DNA of 64,000 bases from Rhodococcus sp. CH91 (GTDB lineage Bacteria; Actinomycetota; Actinomycetes; Mycobacteriales; Mycobacteriaceae), in the NCBI RefSeq assembly GCF_022554085.1, contig NZ_JAKFYR010000007.1, forward strand, positions 96,914-160,913, given 5' to 3'. Every line of letters starts with the position of its first letter. The stretch's first letter is position 1. Of this stretch, positions 26,400-38,837 are shown one piece after another. A program made the translations under genes and the position numbers. Below the pieces are notes generated by a model, which saw only the letters and a program-made list of their open reading frames with translations, was not told where the DNA came from and made no database searches.

Positions 26400-26422
26400 G
26401 TTTTCGATCCTAAGTCGAAAAC
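26387..26422. promoter_or_regulatory. NrtR operator and divergent nrtR/nadA promoters
   Basis: A perfect inverted repeat with arms GTTTTCGA and TCGAAAAC and a 7-base centre TCCTAAG lies at 26400-26422. On the minus strand the nrtR -10 box TAGGAT (26412-26407) lies in its centre. On the plus strand TACTAT (26387-26392) is the likely nadA -10 box, placing the nadA start at the edge of the repeat. One bound NrtR dimer would block both genes. Confidence 0.75.
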
Positions 26423-26484
26423 CTCGAACACGGAAATCCTGGTGCAGCCCGCCGGGACGACACACCCCTCGAAGGAGCAAGGCC

Positions 26485-27516
26485 ATGACCACGACCGAGT
26501 GGGCGGGAGCCGCCACCATCGTCGACGGCCCCGGCGGTTACACGGGCGTCGAGGCGACGCCGGAGTGGGCCGAGGAGGTCCGTCGGCTGGCCCGTGAGCG
26601 CAACGCCACGTTGCTCGCGCACAACTACCAGCTTCCCGCGATCCAGGACGTCGCCGACCACGTCGGCGACTCGCTCGCACTCTCGCGCATCGCCGCCGAG
26701 GCCGAGGAGGGCACCATCGTCTTCTGCGGCGTCCACTTCATGGCCGAGACCGCGAAGATCCTCAGCCCGAACAAGACCGTGCTCATCCCGGACGAACGCG
26801 CCGGTTGCTCTCTGGCCGACTCGATCACCGCCGACCAGCTGCGCGAGTGGAAGGCCGACCATCCCGACGCCGTCGTCGTCTCCTACGTCAACACCACCGC
26901 CGAGGTCAAAGGCCTGACCGACATCTGCTGCACGTCGTCCAACGCCGTCGACGTGGTCGCCTCCATCGACCCCGACCGTGAGGTGCTGTTCCTTCCCGAC
27001 CAGTTCCTCGGCGCCCACGTCAAGCGCGTCACCGGCCGCGAGAACATGCACATCTGGGCCGGGGAATGCCACGTGCACGCCGGCATCAACGGCGACGAAC
27101 TCGCCGCCCAGGCCAAGGCCCACCCGGAGGCGGACCTGTTCGTCCACCCGGAATGCGGTTGCGCGACCTCGGCGCTCTACCTCGCCGGCGAAGGCTTCGT
27201 GCCCGACGACAAGGTCAAGATCCTCTCCACCGGCGGCATGATCGACGCCGCCCGCGAGACGGGCGCGAAGCAGGTCCTCGTCGCCACCGAGGTCGGCATG
27301 CTCCACCAGCTCCGCAAGGCCGCTCCGGGCATCGACTTCCAGCCGGTCAACGACCGCGCGTCGTGCCCCTACATGAAGATGATCACCCCCGCGGCGTTGC
27401 TGCGCTGCCTGCAGGAAGGGCGCGACGAGGTCCACGTGGACCCGGCGGTGGCCGAGCGTGCCCGGCTGTCCGTGCAGCGCATGATCGCCATCGGTAACCC
27501 GGGCAGCGGCGAGTGA
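26485..27516 (+). CDS. nadA: Quinolinate synthase NadA
   Basis: [4Fe-4S] enzyme that condenses iminoaspartate with dihydroxyacetone phosphate to quinolinate in de novo NAD synthesis. 343 residues from ATG 26485, after a GAAGGAG ribosome site. Seen: [21 protein letters not shown] at the N-terminus (read LLAHNYQ), the cluster cysteines in [18 protein letters not shown] and ASCPYMKM, and the repeated triple-domain pattern of the family. It is the first gene of nadA-nadB-nadC under the NrtR operator. nadB overlaps its stop. Confidence 0.97.
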   Translation: MTTTEWAGAATIVDGPGGYTGVEATPEWAEEVRRLARERNATLLAHNYQLPAIQDVADHVGDSLALSRIAAEAEEGTIVFCGVHFMAETAKILSPNKTVLIPDERAGCSLADSITADQLREWKADHPDAVVVSYVNTTAEVKGLTDICCTSSNAVDVVASIDPDREVLFLPDQFLGAHVKRVTGRENMHIWAGECHVHAGINGDELAAQAKAHPEADLFVHPECGCATSALYLAGEGFVPDDKVKILSTGGMIDAARETGAKQVLVATEVGMLHQLRKAAPGIDFQPVNDRASCPYMKMITPAALLRCLQEGRDEVHVDPAVAERARLSVQRMIAIGNPGSGE

Positions 27517-29084
27517 CGACGTCCGTCACCGTCGCCTGGGAGGACCACGCGGATCTCGTGGTCGTCGGAGGCGGGGTCGCCGGGCTCACGGCGGCCCGCG
27601 CCGCCTCCCGCCGCGGAGGACGGGTGCTCACCGTCAGCAAGGGCGGACCCACCGACACCGCCACCCAGTACGCCCAGGGCGGCATCGCCGTGGTCGCCCC
27701 GGTCGGTGACAGTGTCGACGCCCACGTCGCCGACACCCTCGCCGCCGGCGGCGGATTGTGCGACGAGGACGCCGTGCGCTCGGTCGTCTCCGCCGGCCCG
27801 GACGCGGTGGCAGCCCTGCGTGATCTCGGGGCCGTCTTCGACACCGCCGGCGACGGAGATATCGCCCGCACCCGCGAAGGCGGTCACAGCACCCGGCGCA
27901 TCATCCATGCCGGTGGTGACGCGACCGGCGCCGAGGTGCAGCGAGCACTCGGAGCGGCCGGTCTGCCCGTCCTGTTCGGTGCCACCGCCGCACGGGTCCT
28001 CACCGGCTCCCGCGGAGTGACCGGACTGCTGGTCCTCGACTCCCGCGGATTCGGGGTCGTCCATGCCCCCGCGGTCCTGCTCGCGACCGGTGGTCTCGGC
28101 CAGCTGTACGCGTGCAGCACGAACCCGCCCGGTGCCACGGCGGACGGAATCGCACTCGCACTTGCCGCCGGGGCCGGCGTCGCCGACCTCGAGTTCGTCC
28201 AGTTCCACCCCACTGTGCTGTTCACCGAGGGCGGGACGGGAAGACGACCGCTCGTCAGCGAGGCGGTGCGGGGGGAAGGGGCGCGGCTGCTCGACTCCCG
28301 CGGCCGGTCGATCACCGAGGGCGTGCACCCGCTCGGCGACCTCGCACCCCGCGACGTCGTCTCGCGGGCGATCGCCGACCGAATGCGGGAACTCGACGAG
28401 AGCCACGTCTACCTCGACGCGCGTCACCTCACCGGATTCGCCGCCCGGTTTCCCACCATCACCGCGATGTGCGCCGAGGCGGGACTCGATCCCGGCCGGG
28501 ATCTGCTCCCCGTCGCTCCCGCCGCGCACTATTCGTGCGGCGGCGTCGTCACCGACGTGCACGGCCGCACCCGCATCCCCGGCCTGTACGCGGCCGGCGA
28601 AGTGGCGCGCACAGGCCTGCACGGCGCGAACCGGCTCGCCTCCAACAGCCTTCTCGAGGGGCTCGTCCTCGGCGAACGAGCCGGAACGGCCGCGGCGCTC
28701 GAGCGGGCCGGGATCCCCAGCGAAGCCACCGAGATCCCCGACCTCGACCCGGTCTCCTGTGATCGCGCGAGAGTGCAGCAGGTCATGACACGACACGCGC
28801 TCGTCGTGCGGAACGGCGACGGGCTGGCCACCGCCACAACCGACCTCGACGACGCGACGAGCGGGGATCGGCCCATCGACGCGGTTCGCCTCGAGGATGC
28901 GGCGCTCACCGTCACCGCGAGGGCGCTGCTGCTCGCCGCGCAGCGCCGCACCGAGTCGCGCGGATGCCACACCCGCAGCGACCACCGGGACACCGACCCC
29001 GCGCAGGCGCGCAGTGCGGAACTGCGACTCGACGCCGCTGGCGCACCGATCTTCACCACACCGGAACTGACAGGAGCCAACTGA
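27513..29084 (+). CDS. nadB: L-aspartate oxidase NadB
   Basis: FAD enzyme that oxidises L-aspartate to iminoaspartate, the substrate of NadA. 523 residues. [16 protein letters not shown] near residue 12 is the FAD-binding motif. [36 protein letters not shown] and [15 protein letters not shown] are standard NadB motifs. The GTG start overlaps the nadA stop (GTGA). It shares the SdhA fold, but the C-terminal part and operon identify it as NadB. Confidence 0.96.
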   Translation: MTTSVTVAWEDHADLVVVGGGVAGLTAARAASRRGGRVLTVSKGGPTDTATQYAQGGIAVVAPVGDSVDAHVADTLAAGGGLCDEDAVRSVVSAGPDAVAALRDLGAVFDTAGDGDIARTREGGHSTRRIIHAGGDATGAEVQRALGAAGLPVLFGATAARVLTGSRGVTGLLVLDSRGFGVVHAPAVLLATGGLGQLYACSTNPPGATADGIALALAAGAGVADLEFVQFHPTVLFTEGGTGRRPLVSEAVRGEGARLLDSRGRSITEGVHPLGDLAPRDVVSRAIADRMRELDESHVYLDARHLTGFAARFPTITAMCAEAGLDPGRDLLPVAPAAHYSCGGVVTDVHGRTRIPGLYAAGEVARTGLHGANRLASNSLLEGLVLGERAGTAAALERAGIPSEATEIPDLDPVSCDRARVQQVMTRHALVVRNGDGLATATTDLDDATSGDRPIDAVRLEDAALTVTARALLLAAQRRTESRGCHTRSDHRDTDPAQARSAELRLDAAGAPIFTTPELTGAN

Positions 29085-29085
29085 G

Positions 29086-29952
29086 ATGACCACCGCGCTG
29101 CCCGCCGGGCTCGACCTCGACGAGACCCGTGCACTGGTCCGCCGGGCGCTCGACGAGGACCTGCAGTACGGGCCGGACGTCACCACCGAGGCCACCGTGC
29201 CCGCCGACGCCGTCGCCACCGCCTCGGTGGTCGCGCGACAGGCCGGCACCGTCGCCGGTATCGACGTCGCTCTGCTCGTGCTCGACGAGGTGGTGGGGTC
29301 CGAGCACTATCGCGTGCTCGACCGCGTCGCCGACGGCGTGCGGGTGTCGCCGGGCGACGCCGTCCTGACCGTCGAGGCGCCGACCCGCGGGCTGCTCACC
29401 GCCGAGCGCACCATGCTCAACCTGCTGTGCCACCTGTCGGGAATCGCGACGGCCACCTCGCACTGGGTCGACGCCGTGGCCGGGACCGACGCGAAGATCC
29501 GCGACAGCCGCAAGACCCTGCCGGGGATGCGCGCGCTGCAGAAGTACGCGGTGCGGACGGGGGGTGGCGTCAACCACCGGATGGGACTCGGCGACGAGGC
29601 CCTCATCAAGGACAACCACGTCGCGGCGGCGGGATCGGTCGTCGCCGCGCTGCGCGCAGTACGCGAGCACGCCCCGGACGTCGCGTGCGAGGTCGAGGTC
29701 GACACTCTCGAACAGTTCGACGAGGTGCTCGCCGAGAACGTCGAGCTGATCCTGCTCGACAACTTCCCGCTGTGGCAGACGCAGATCGCGGTGCAGCGCC
29801 GCAACACCCGCGCGCCGCAGACGCGTCTCGAGTCGTCGGGCGGCCTGTCCCTGGACGTCGCGGCCGACTACGCGCGCACGGGCGTGGACTATCTCGCGGT
29901 GGGCGCACTCACCCACTCGGTGACCGTGCTCGACTTCGGCCTCGACATGTGA
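29086..29952 (+). CDS. nadC: Nicotinate-nucleotide pyrophosphorylase NadC
   Basis: Converts quinolinate and PRPP to nicotinate mononucleotide with loss of CO2, the last step of the operon. 288 residues. Seen: LDEDLQYGPDVTTEATV at the N-terminus, DSRKTLPGMRALQKYAV with the substrate-binding Arg/Lys residues, GGGVNHRMGLGD, and VDYLAVGALTHS near the C-terminus. ATG 29086 is one base after the nadB stop. An imperfect GC hairpin lies in the 45-base gap before the convergent lycopene cyclase gene. Confidence 0.96.
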   Translation: MTTALPAGLDLDETRALVRRALDEDLQYGPDVTTEATVPADAVATASVVARQAGTVAGIDVALLVLDEVVGSEHYRVLDRVADGVRVSPGDAVLTVEAPTRGLLTAERTMLNLLCHLSGIATATSHWVDAVAGTDAKIRDSRKTLPGMRALQKYAVRTGGGVNHRMGLGDEALIKDNHVAAAGSVVAALRAVREHAPDVACEVEVDTLEQFDEVLAENVELILLDNFPLWQTQIAVQRRNTRAPQTRLESSGGLSLDVAADYARTGVDYLAVGALTHSVTVLDFGLDM

Positions 29953-29997
29953 GATCCCGCGGCGCCGAGCGCCCCAACGCACCCGGCGCCCGCGAGC

Positions 29998-31158
29998 TCA
30001 GCGGTGCGCCATCGCGCGGATCAGCGGCCCGGCCGGCAGGGAGGCGAACAGGGTCGCCTCATCGCGGACCGAGGAGTCCTCGTCGAGGAAACGCAGGACA
30101 GGGGCAGCCGAGTCCCGCGCGAAGAGTTTCGCGAACATCTCCTCGAGGAAGTTCGGATGCTCGACGATCACCCGCAGCAGCGCGCGGTTGTAACGCGTGA
30201 ACCGGGCGGCACGCTTCGGTAGATCACAGGGATGGCCGTGCAGGGCGAACGAGCGGGCGATCGCTTCGCTGTCCCGCTGGATCCGTTCGTAGGCGTATCC
30301 GCTCGACGCCTCGAGCAACCCGGCCGCCGCACCGACCCGCACGACACGGCCCTGTACCCGGTCCGGTGGGTGTGTGGTCAGCGGAAGCCTGCCCCCTTCG
30401 GCGGGTTCGGCGTCGACGCTGCCGCCGTCGAGGCCGAGGACGTCGGTGAGATAGGTACACACCGCATCACGATGGGCCGCGAACTCGATCGCGGGGCCGG
30501 TGGCATCGGTGAAACAGGTGTGCTCGACGAGGGCGTGCTGGGCATCGGTGGGCAACACGTACAGGAACGATGCGGCCGTCTGCTCGGTCCGGAAGTCGAA
30601 CAGCACGGGCACGTGCGGGTCGAACACCGGGCTACGCGATCGGACGCGGAAGCCGAGAAAATCGAGTGCGGCGTCGGCGCCGGCCGTGGAGGACGCGGGG
30701 CCCCGGGCGTCGAACACCCAGTGGGGACGCAGCTCGCGTCCGTCGCCGAGAAGCACGCACGGACCCGATCCGGACTCCACGATCTCCGTGACGTGCCCGG
30801 TCACCGAGCCCACGTCGGCGACCGGGTCGGTGTGCCGCCGGACTTCGGCGAGCAGGTGTGCGCCGTGCACCACGCGATAGCGGTACTCGTCGAGAGACAG
30901 TTCCCGATCGCGGCCCCCGGCACGAACACGGATGCGCGCGAACGATTCCGAGGCGGCAGGATCGAGCAGACCCGGCCGCCGCGTCCACGACGCCCATGCG
31001 GCCCGGGCGATGTCGTTGCGTCCGTCGTCGAGCAGCACGATCGGGCCGGGGCGCGCATCCGCCGCGGCGAGATGGGCGACCAGCGACAGCCCGCTGAGTC
31101 CGCCCCCGAGGACGGCGATTCCTCCCGACGTCGGTCCGTTCCACGGTCGGAGAACCAC
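29998..31158 (-). CDS. Lycopene cyclase (CrtL/CrtY family)
   Basis: 386-residue flavoprotein of the lycopene beta-cyclase family, forming the ionone rings of carotenoids. The N-terminal nucleotide-binding motif is VLGGGLSGLSLVAHL. WVFDARGP and the C-terminal ASSGYAYERIQRDSEAIA are typical. The GTG start has GGGAGG 6 bases upstream. No other carotenoid gene is adjacent, so it works with enzymes made elsewhere. Rhodococci make gamma- or beta-carotene-type pigments with enzymes of this kind. Mono- versus bicyclic activity cannot be judged. Confidence 0.88.
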   Translation of the reverse strand: MVLRPWNGPTSGGIAVLGGGLSGLSLVAHLAAADARPGPIVLLDDGRNDIARAAWASWTRRPGLLDPAASESFARIRVRAGGRDRELSLDEYRYRVVHGAHLLAEVRRHTDPVADVGSVTGHVTEIVESGSGPCVLLGDGRELRPHWVFDARGPASSTAGADAALDFLGFRVRSRSPVFDPHVPVLFDFRTEQTAASFLYVLPTDAQHALVEHTCFTDATGPAIEFAAHRDAVCTYLTDVLGLDGGSVDAEPAEGGRLPLTTHPPDRVQGRVVRVGAAAGLLEASSGYAYERIQRDSEAIARSFALHGHPCDLPKRAARFTRYNRALLRVIVEHPNFLEEMFAKLFARDSAAPVLRFLDEDSSVRDEATLFASLPAGPLIRAMAHR

Positions 31159-31357
31159 GGTGCCTCCCGGTCGGCTGCGAAGGTATCCGGCGGGCGGATC
31201 GTCGTCCGCTGCGATACCGGAACACGCGTCGGACCAGACGGTACCCGCGGCCGCGCCTTCTGCGGTAGAACTGACAGCACATCGACGCAGCAGGATCGGT
31301 CACGGCAGTCGGGGGTCGCTCGTGACGGATGCTCGGCAGGGGAGGAAGTCAGGCACG

Positions 31358-32842
31358 ATGCGGTTACCGATGTCGCCGACCGACTCGATGTTCCTGCTCG
31401 GCGAGTCGCGCGATCACCCCATGCATGTCGGTGGTCTCCTGCTGCTCCAGCCTCCGGAGGGGCACAAGGCGATCGATCTGCGGGCGATGTTCGCCGAGGC
31501 GCTCGCCCGCGAGGAGCCGGCCGGGGCCTTGTGGCGCAAGCGGCCCACCCGCTCACTGTTCACTCTCGGGCAGTGGGCGTGGGAGGACGATCCACGCTTC
31601 TCGATCGACTACCACGTCCGGTTCAACGCACTGCCGGCGCCCGGCACGATGGACGACCTGTGGGAGCTCGTCTCCCGCCTGCACGCATCCCTGCTCGACC
31701 GAACCCGCCCGCTGTGGGAGATGCATCTGATCGAGGGTCTCGCCGACGGTCGCTACGCCCTGTACGTGAAGATCCACCACGCGCTCGCCGACGGGGTGGG
31801 AGCGATGCGTCTGCTACGACGCGCGTTGACCACCGATCCGGAACGGACCGGCATGTCCGCCCCGTGGGCGGTCGCGGAGGCACCGTCCGCGACCCGCTCG
31901 CCGATGGGCACCGCGATCGGATTCCCCGGTGCCGTCGTCCGGGCGGCCACCGGCACGGTGAACGAGGCCGTGCAGGTGGTGTCCGAGGCCGCGGCGCTCG
32001 TGCCGGCGCTCGTGGGCACCGTCGACCGCGCCCTGCACAACCGCGGTGGTTCGCTCTCGCTCGGCGCGCCACGCACCATCCTGAACCGTCAGATCTCCGG
32101 ATCGCGCAGGTTCGCGGCCCGTTCCTGGCCGCTCGAACGGCTCCGCATGGTGGCCAAGGCCGCGGACGCGACCGTCAACGACGTGGTGCTCGAACTGTCG
32201 GGCGGAGCGCTGAGGGAATTCCTTGCCGAACACGATGCGTTGCCGGACGATTCGCTGGTCGCGATGGTTCCGGTGTCGCTGCGCAAGGAGCGGGAGTCGG
32301 CGGGCAACGAGATCGGCGTCCTCATGTGCACGCTCGGCACACACTGTGCCGACCCGGTGGAACGTCTTGCGTCCGTGCGGACGTCGATGATCGAGGGCAA
32401 ACACGCGATGCACTCGATGTCGAGACTCGGCCGCCTCGCGACGAGCGCGGTGGGCATCGCGCCGCTTGCCGTCGGGGTGCTCACCGGGAACCGGGCGCTG
32501 CCGTGGCCGCCCTTCAACGTGATCGTCTCGAACGTGCCGGGTCCCGAGACTCCGCTGTACTGGAACGGTGCACGTGTCGACGCGGTGTATCCGCTCTCGG
32601 TGCCCGTCGACGGGCAGGCACTGAACATCACGTGCACGAGCACCGACGACGAGATCGCCTTCGGGCTCACCGCGTGCGGTCGCACGGTGCCGGATCTCGT
32701 CCGGCTGCTCGATCATGTCGACGCCGAACTCGAGGCACTGGAGTCCGCGCTCGGTGTCCGTGTGCACCACGACGATGCCCGCGTCCGTGTGCACCACGAC
32801 GATGCCCGCGTGCCCGGGGAGGGCGACACCGGATCCGGGTGA
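31358..32842 (+). CDS. Wax ester synthase/diacylglycerol acyltransferase (WS/DGAT)
   Basis: 494 residues. Catalyses acyl transfer from acyl-CoA to diacylglycerol or a long alcohol at the inner membrane face, making storage lipid. The active-site motif HHALADG is at residues 140-146, preceded by RTRPLWE (PLW motif). NVIVSNVPGP lies in the C-terminal half. ATG 31358 lies 12 bases after GGAGG; ATG 31370 is possible. The extreme C-terminus contains a duplicated 9-residue unit from a 27-base tandem repeat, then a short acidic tail. The gene is convergent with the MFS exporter gene. Confidence 0.93.
   Translation: MRLPMSPTDSMFLLGESRDHPMHVGGLLLLQPPEGHKAIDLRAMFAEALAREEPAGALWRKRPTRSLFTLGQWAWEDDPRFSIDYHVRFNALPAPGTMDDLWELVSRLHASLLDRTRPLWEMHLIEGLADGRYALYVKIHHALADGVGAMRLLRRALTTDPERTGMSAPWAVAEAPSATRSPMGTAIGFPGAVVRAATGTVNEAVQVVSEAAALVPALVGTVDRALHNRGGSLSLGAPRTILNRQISGSRRFAARSWPLERLRMVAKAADATVNDVVLELSGGALREFLAEHDALPDDSLVAMVPVSLRKERESAGNEIGVLMCTLGTHCADPVERLASVRTSMIEGKHAMHSMSRLGRLATSAVGIAPLAVGVLTGNRALPWPPFNVIVSNVPGPETPLYWNGARVDAVYPLSVPVDGQALNITCTSTDDEIAFGLTACGRTVPDLVRLLDHVDAELEALESALGVRVHHDDARVRVHHDDARVPGEGDTGSG
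32756..32809 (+). repeat. 27-base perfect tandem duplication in WS/DGAT 3' end
   Basis: Two identical 27-base units, 32756-32782 and 32783-32809, in frame, giving VRVHHDDAR twice near the C-terminus. Exact identity suggests a recent slippage event. The unit repeats a His-His-Asp-Asp sequence. Confidence 0.95.
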
Positions 32843-32862
32843 CCGGCCGGTCGCCGCGACGC

Positions 32863-32898
32863 CGGTGCCGGCGGGGACGCCGCTCCCGGCCGGCACCG
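32863..32898. terminator. Hairpin between convergent WS/DGAT and MFS genes
   Basis: Perfect 10-bp arms CGGTGCCGGC and GCCGGCACCG around a 16-base loop, in the 62-base gap between the two stop codons. No T-tract. A likely shared terminator. Confidence 0.55.
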
Positions 32899-32904
32899 AC
32901 GTGA

Positions 32905-34380
32905 TCATGCGTCGACGGGTTCGGGTGTCGAACGATCTCCCGGGGCACGGACGAACGGTGCCAGGACGACAGCGACGAGCGCGATGCATCCGCCGACCAC
33001 GAAGGCGGTCTGCATGCCGGACGCGAGCGCTCCGGCCTCGCTCGGGGCGCCCGCCTTCTCGGCGCCGATCGTCATGGCGGCGACGAGCACCGCGATGCCC
33101 GCGGCACCGGCGAGCTGCTGGAGCGTGTTCATGATGGCGCTGCCGTGGCCGTACAGGCGGGGAGGCAGCGAACCGAGCGAAAGCGTCATGAGCGGGGTCA
33201 TCAGCATCGCCATGCCGATGCAGAACATCACGTGCATCGCGACGACGAGACCGACGGCGGTATCGGTGCCGATCTGCGTCAGCGACCACTGCCCGCCGGC
33301 GAGCAGGAGCGCGCCGGGGACGAGGAGCGGCCGCGGGCCGACCCTGTCGTACAGGCTGCCGACGATCGGGGAGATCACGCCCTGTACGAGTCCACCGGGC
33401 AGGAGCAGCAGGCCGGTGGTGAGGACCGAGAGGCCGAGGACCGACTGGAAATAGATCGGCAACACGATCACGGTGCCGAGCATCGTCGCCATGCAGGCGA
33501 CCACGATGCCCACCGAGACCCGGAAGGTGGGGGAAGTGAACGGTTTCAGGTCCAGCAGCGCGGAACCGTTCTGTGCCAGCTTCTGCTGCCGCGTGACGAA
33601 CAGTGCGAGCGCGAGGATGCCGACGATCAGCGAGACCACCGGGGTGAGGGCACCCTCGGAGACGAGCGTGCCGATGTTCGCGAGGCCGTAGACCACGCCG
33701 CCGAAGGCGAACACCGAGATCACGATGGAGGGCACGTCCAGTGGGGCGTTACGGGTGAGGCTGCGGATCCGGACGAAGAAGAAGCCCGCGCCGAACACGA
33801 GCACGCCCAGGACGAGCATGATGCCGAACAGCCACCGCCAGCTGAGGGCGTCGACGACGATACCGGCGAGCGTCGGCCCGACGGCGGGTGCCACCGAGAT
33901 GACGACGGAGTTCAGCCCCATGACGGTGCCCCGGTGCTGTACGGGCACCTCCGAGATCGTCGTGGTCATGAGCAACGGCAGGACGACGGCTGTGCCGGCG
34001 GCCTGGACGATGCGTGCGAGCAGCATGATCGCGAAGGTCGGCGCGACCACGGCGAGCGCGGTACCCACCAGGAACAACGTGATCGCGACCAGAAACAGGG
34101 TGCGGGTCGTGAACCGCTGCAGCATGAAGCCGGTGGTAGGGATGACCACGGCCATGGTGAGCATGAAACCGGTGGTCAGCCATTGGGCGGTGGATGCGGT
34201 GACCGAGAAGTCCTGCATCAGCTGCGGTAACGCGACGCTGAGCACGGTCTCGTTGAGGATCATGAGCAGTGCGGCGAATACCAGCACGCCGATCACGGTG
34301 GTCAGTGTCCGGGTCGAGGTGGTGCCCTCGCCCGAAGCGTCACCGGCCGGGAGGTCTTCCCGTTGTCGGACGTCAGTCAT
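32905..34380 (-). CDS. MFS drug exporter, DHA2 type
   Basis: 491 residues, about 14 membrane helices. Seen: LNETVLSVALPQLMQDF after TM1, STAQWLTTGFMLTMAVVIPT, and the TM5-type signature GTVMGLNSVVISVAPAVGPTLAG. Closest in style to LmrB/EmrB multidrug exporters. ATG 34380 is preceded by GAGAAAGG. It is divergent from a TetR regulator with two palindromes in the gap, the usual arrangement for a drug-inducible pump. Substrates unknown. Longer in-frame upstream sequence is the shadow of the tetR gene. Confidence 0.88.
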   Translation of the reverse strand: MTDVRQREDLPAGDASGEGTTSTRTLTTVIGVLVFAALLMILNETVLSVALPQLMQDFSVTASTAQWLTTGFMLTMAVVIPTTGFMLQRFTTRTLFLVAITLFLVGTALAVVAPTFAIMLLARIVQAAGTAVVLPLLMTTTISEVPVQHRGTVMGLNSVVISVAPAVGPTLAGIVVDALSWRWLFGIMLVLGVLVFGAGFFFVRIRSLTRNAPLDVPSIVISVFAFGGVVYGLANIGTLVSEGALTPVVSLIVGILALALFVTRQQKLAQNGSALLDLKPFTSPTFRVSVGIVVACMATMLGTVIVLPIYFQSVLGLSVLTTGLLLLPGGLVQGVISPIVGSLYDRVGPRPLLVPGALLLAGGQWSLTQIGTDTAVGLVVAMHVMFCIGMAMLMTPLMTLSLGSLPPRLYGHGSAIMNTLQQLAGAAGIAVLVAAMTIGAEKAGAPSEAGALASGMQTAFVVGGCIALVAVVLAPFVRAPGDRSTPEPVDA

Positions 34381-34415
34381 CGGAACCTTTCTCGCGGATG
34401 GACGAGCCCGCACTG

Positions 34416-34450
34416 TGTCACATTGTGACAATTTGTCGTAAGCTGACAAA
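34416..34450. promoter_or_regulatory. Two palindromic operators and divergent promoters of MFS/tetR pair
   Basis: TGTCACATTGTGACA (34416-34430, 7-base arms, 1-base centre) and TTTGTC-N7-GACAAA (34432-34450). On the minus strand TTGTCA-N16-CACAAT, a plausible MFS promoter, overlaps both. On the plus strand TAAGCT (34439-34444) is a candidate tetR -10 box within the second repeat. Confidence 0.65.
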
Positions 34451-34491
34451 CAACCGATGTGTGCGAGATCGCATCGACCGAAGGGGTGCCG

Positions 34492-35106
34492 ATGACCGCG
34501 ACCGACGACGACCTGCCCCGCGATCTCCGCGCGCGCCGACGCCTCGACACCCGTTACGAAATTCACCGCGCCGCACTGGATCTGTTCGAGGAGCGCGGGG
34601 TGCGGGAGACCACGGTCGCGCAGATCGCCGACCGTGCGGGAGTGTCCTCCCGGACCTTCTTCCGTTACTTCACCTCGAAGGAGCAGGCCGCCCTGCCGGG
34701 GCAGCGACGCCTGTTCTCGATGATCGAGCGGCTCGATGTCACCGGTGCCGAACCGGCCGAGATTCTTCACGCGATCGAACGCGCCACCGAGAAGGTCGTG
34801 GGCCGCGGCAGCGATCCCGAACTCGAGGAGCACAGACGGGTGGCGCTCCTGCTCGCGGCTCATCCGGAGTTGCAGGCCCTGGCCGCCGCTCAGGAGAAGG
34901 CGCTCGCCGGCCGGCTGCGGGAACGTATCGCGGAGCAGGCGGCGGAGGCGGATCCCACGATGGTGCGTCTGCTCGCCGAACTGGCGGTCACCGTGTGGCG
35001 TACGACCTGGGACAGGTGGGGGGAATTCGCAGTCGCCGGCATCGACCGGGATCCCGTCGACGTGTATCGCGAATGCCGGGAGTCGTTGCGTCGCATCGTC
35101 GGATGA
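34492..35106 (+). CDS. TetR-family repressor of the adjacent exporter
   Basis: 204 residues. The N-terminal helix-turn-helix shows VAQIADRAGVSSRTFFRYFTSKEQ; the C-terminal domain is helical and presumably binds a drug-like ligand. ATG 34492 is preceded by AAGGGG. An upstream in-frame ATG would add 11 residues and lacks a ribosome site. It is divergent from the MFS exporter with operators between, so it probably controls the pump and itself. Confidence 0.88.
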   Translation: MTATDDDLPRDLRARRRLDTRYEIHRAALDLFEERGVRETTVAQIADRAGVSSRTFFRYFTSKEQAALPGQRRLFSMIERLDVTGAEPAEILHAIERATEKVVGRGSDPELEEHRRVALLLAAHPELQALAAAQEKALAGRLRERIAEQAAEADPTMVRLLAELAVTVWRTTWDRWGEFAVAGIDRDPVDVYRECRESLRRIVG

Positions 35107-35158
35107 CGGGCCTGCACGGAGTCCGGGACCGAACGCGGTGCCGGGCGCCGGTGATGGC

Positions 35159-35164
35159 TAGGCT
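35159..35164 (+). promoter_or_regulatory. -10 box of DUF2470 gene, leaderless start
   Basis: TAGGCT (TANNNT) lies 8 bases before the GTG at 35173. No ribosome binding site is present. Confidence 0.45.
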
Positions 35165-35172
35165 GGGCGGCC

Positions 35173-35499
35173 GTGACCGACTTCGACAGCCACGTCGTGG
35201 CGGCTGTGACCGCCCACATGAACGACGATCATGCCGCCGACAGCCTGCTCATCGTGCGCGCCTTCGCGGAACCCCGCGCGACCGGGGCGCGCATGACGGG
35301 CGTGGATCGCCGGGCAGGGGAGTGGAGCGTGGTCGTCGACGGTCGCGACCAGGCGGTGCGGATCCCGTGGATCGAGCCCGTCACCGATCGGGCGGGGCTC
35401 CGCGCGGCCGTCGTCGACCTCTACAAGGCCGCGGGCGCCCGTCTCGGGGTCGGCACCGGCGACCGATCGCCCGAAGAGCCCGGCCACGGCCCGGTGTGA
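35173..35499 (+). CDS. DUF2470 domain protein
   Basis: 108 residues. The N-terminal [25 protein letters not shown] is the DUF2470 signature (conserved AHMNDDH). The same domain is found at the C-terminus of heme-utilisation (HugZ-type) and FMN-binding split-barrel proteins, but here it stands alone. The C-terminal tail is Gly/Pro-rich. GTG 35173 is probably leaderless. The function is unknown; a role in heme handling is only a family-level guess. Confidence 0.8.
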   Translation: MTDFDSHVVAAVTAHMNDDHAADSLLIVRAFAEPRATGARMTGVDRRAGEWSVVVDGRDQAVRIPWIEPVTDRAGLRAAVVDLYKAAGARLGVGTGDRSPEEPGHGPV

Positions 35500-35537
35500 C
35501 AATGCTCACTACCGTCCGGGTCGTGCTCGGCGAGCAC
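35495..35537. promoter_or_regulatory. CRP-like site and palindrome in the hisD upstream region
   Basis: TGTGACAATGCTCACT (35495-35510) matches TGTGA-N6-TCACA at 9 of 10 positions. Thirteen bases on, GTGCTCGGCGAGCAC (35523-35537) is a perfect 7-base-arm palindrome that could be an operator or a short terminator for the DUF2470 gene. The remainder of the 271-base gap to hisD is GC-rich without a gene. Confidence 0.35.
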
Positions 35538-35728
35538 CTCCGCCGCGCACCGGCCACCTCGTGGACGCCTCGTGCATCCCGCTCCGGCGAATACCGGTGG
35601 GCGTCGGGCCGGCCGGGGCCCCGCGGAGGGGGCGCGTAGCCTGCCGACGGTCCCGCCCCGTAGGTCGGCCGACGGTGGTTCGAGGGCCCGTCGAGGGAGT
35701 GCGCGACGAGACTCGGACGGTCATCGCG

Positions 35729-38834
<3,106 letters not shown>

Positions 38835-38837
38835 TCC

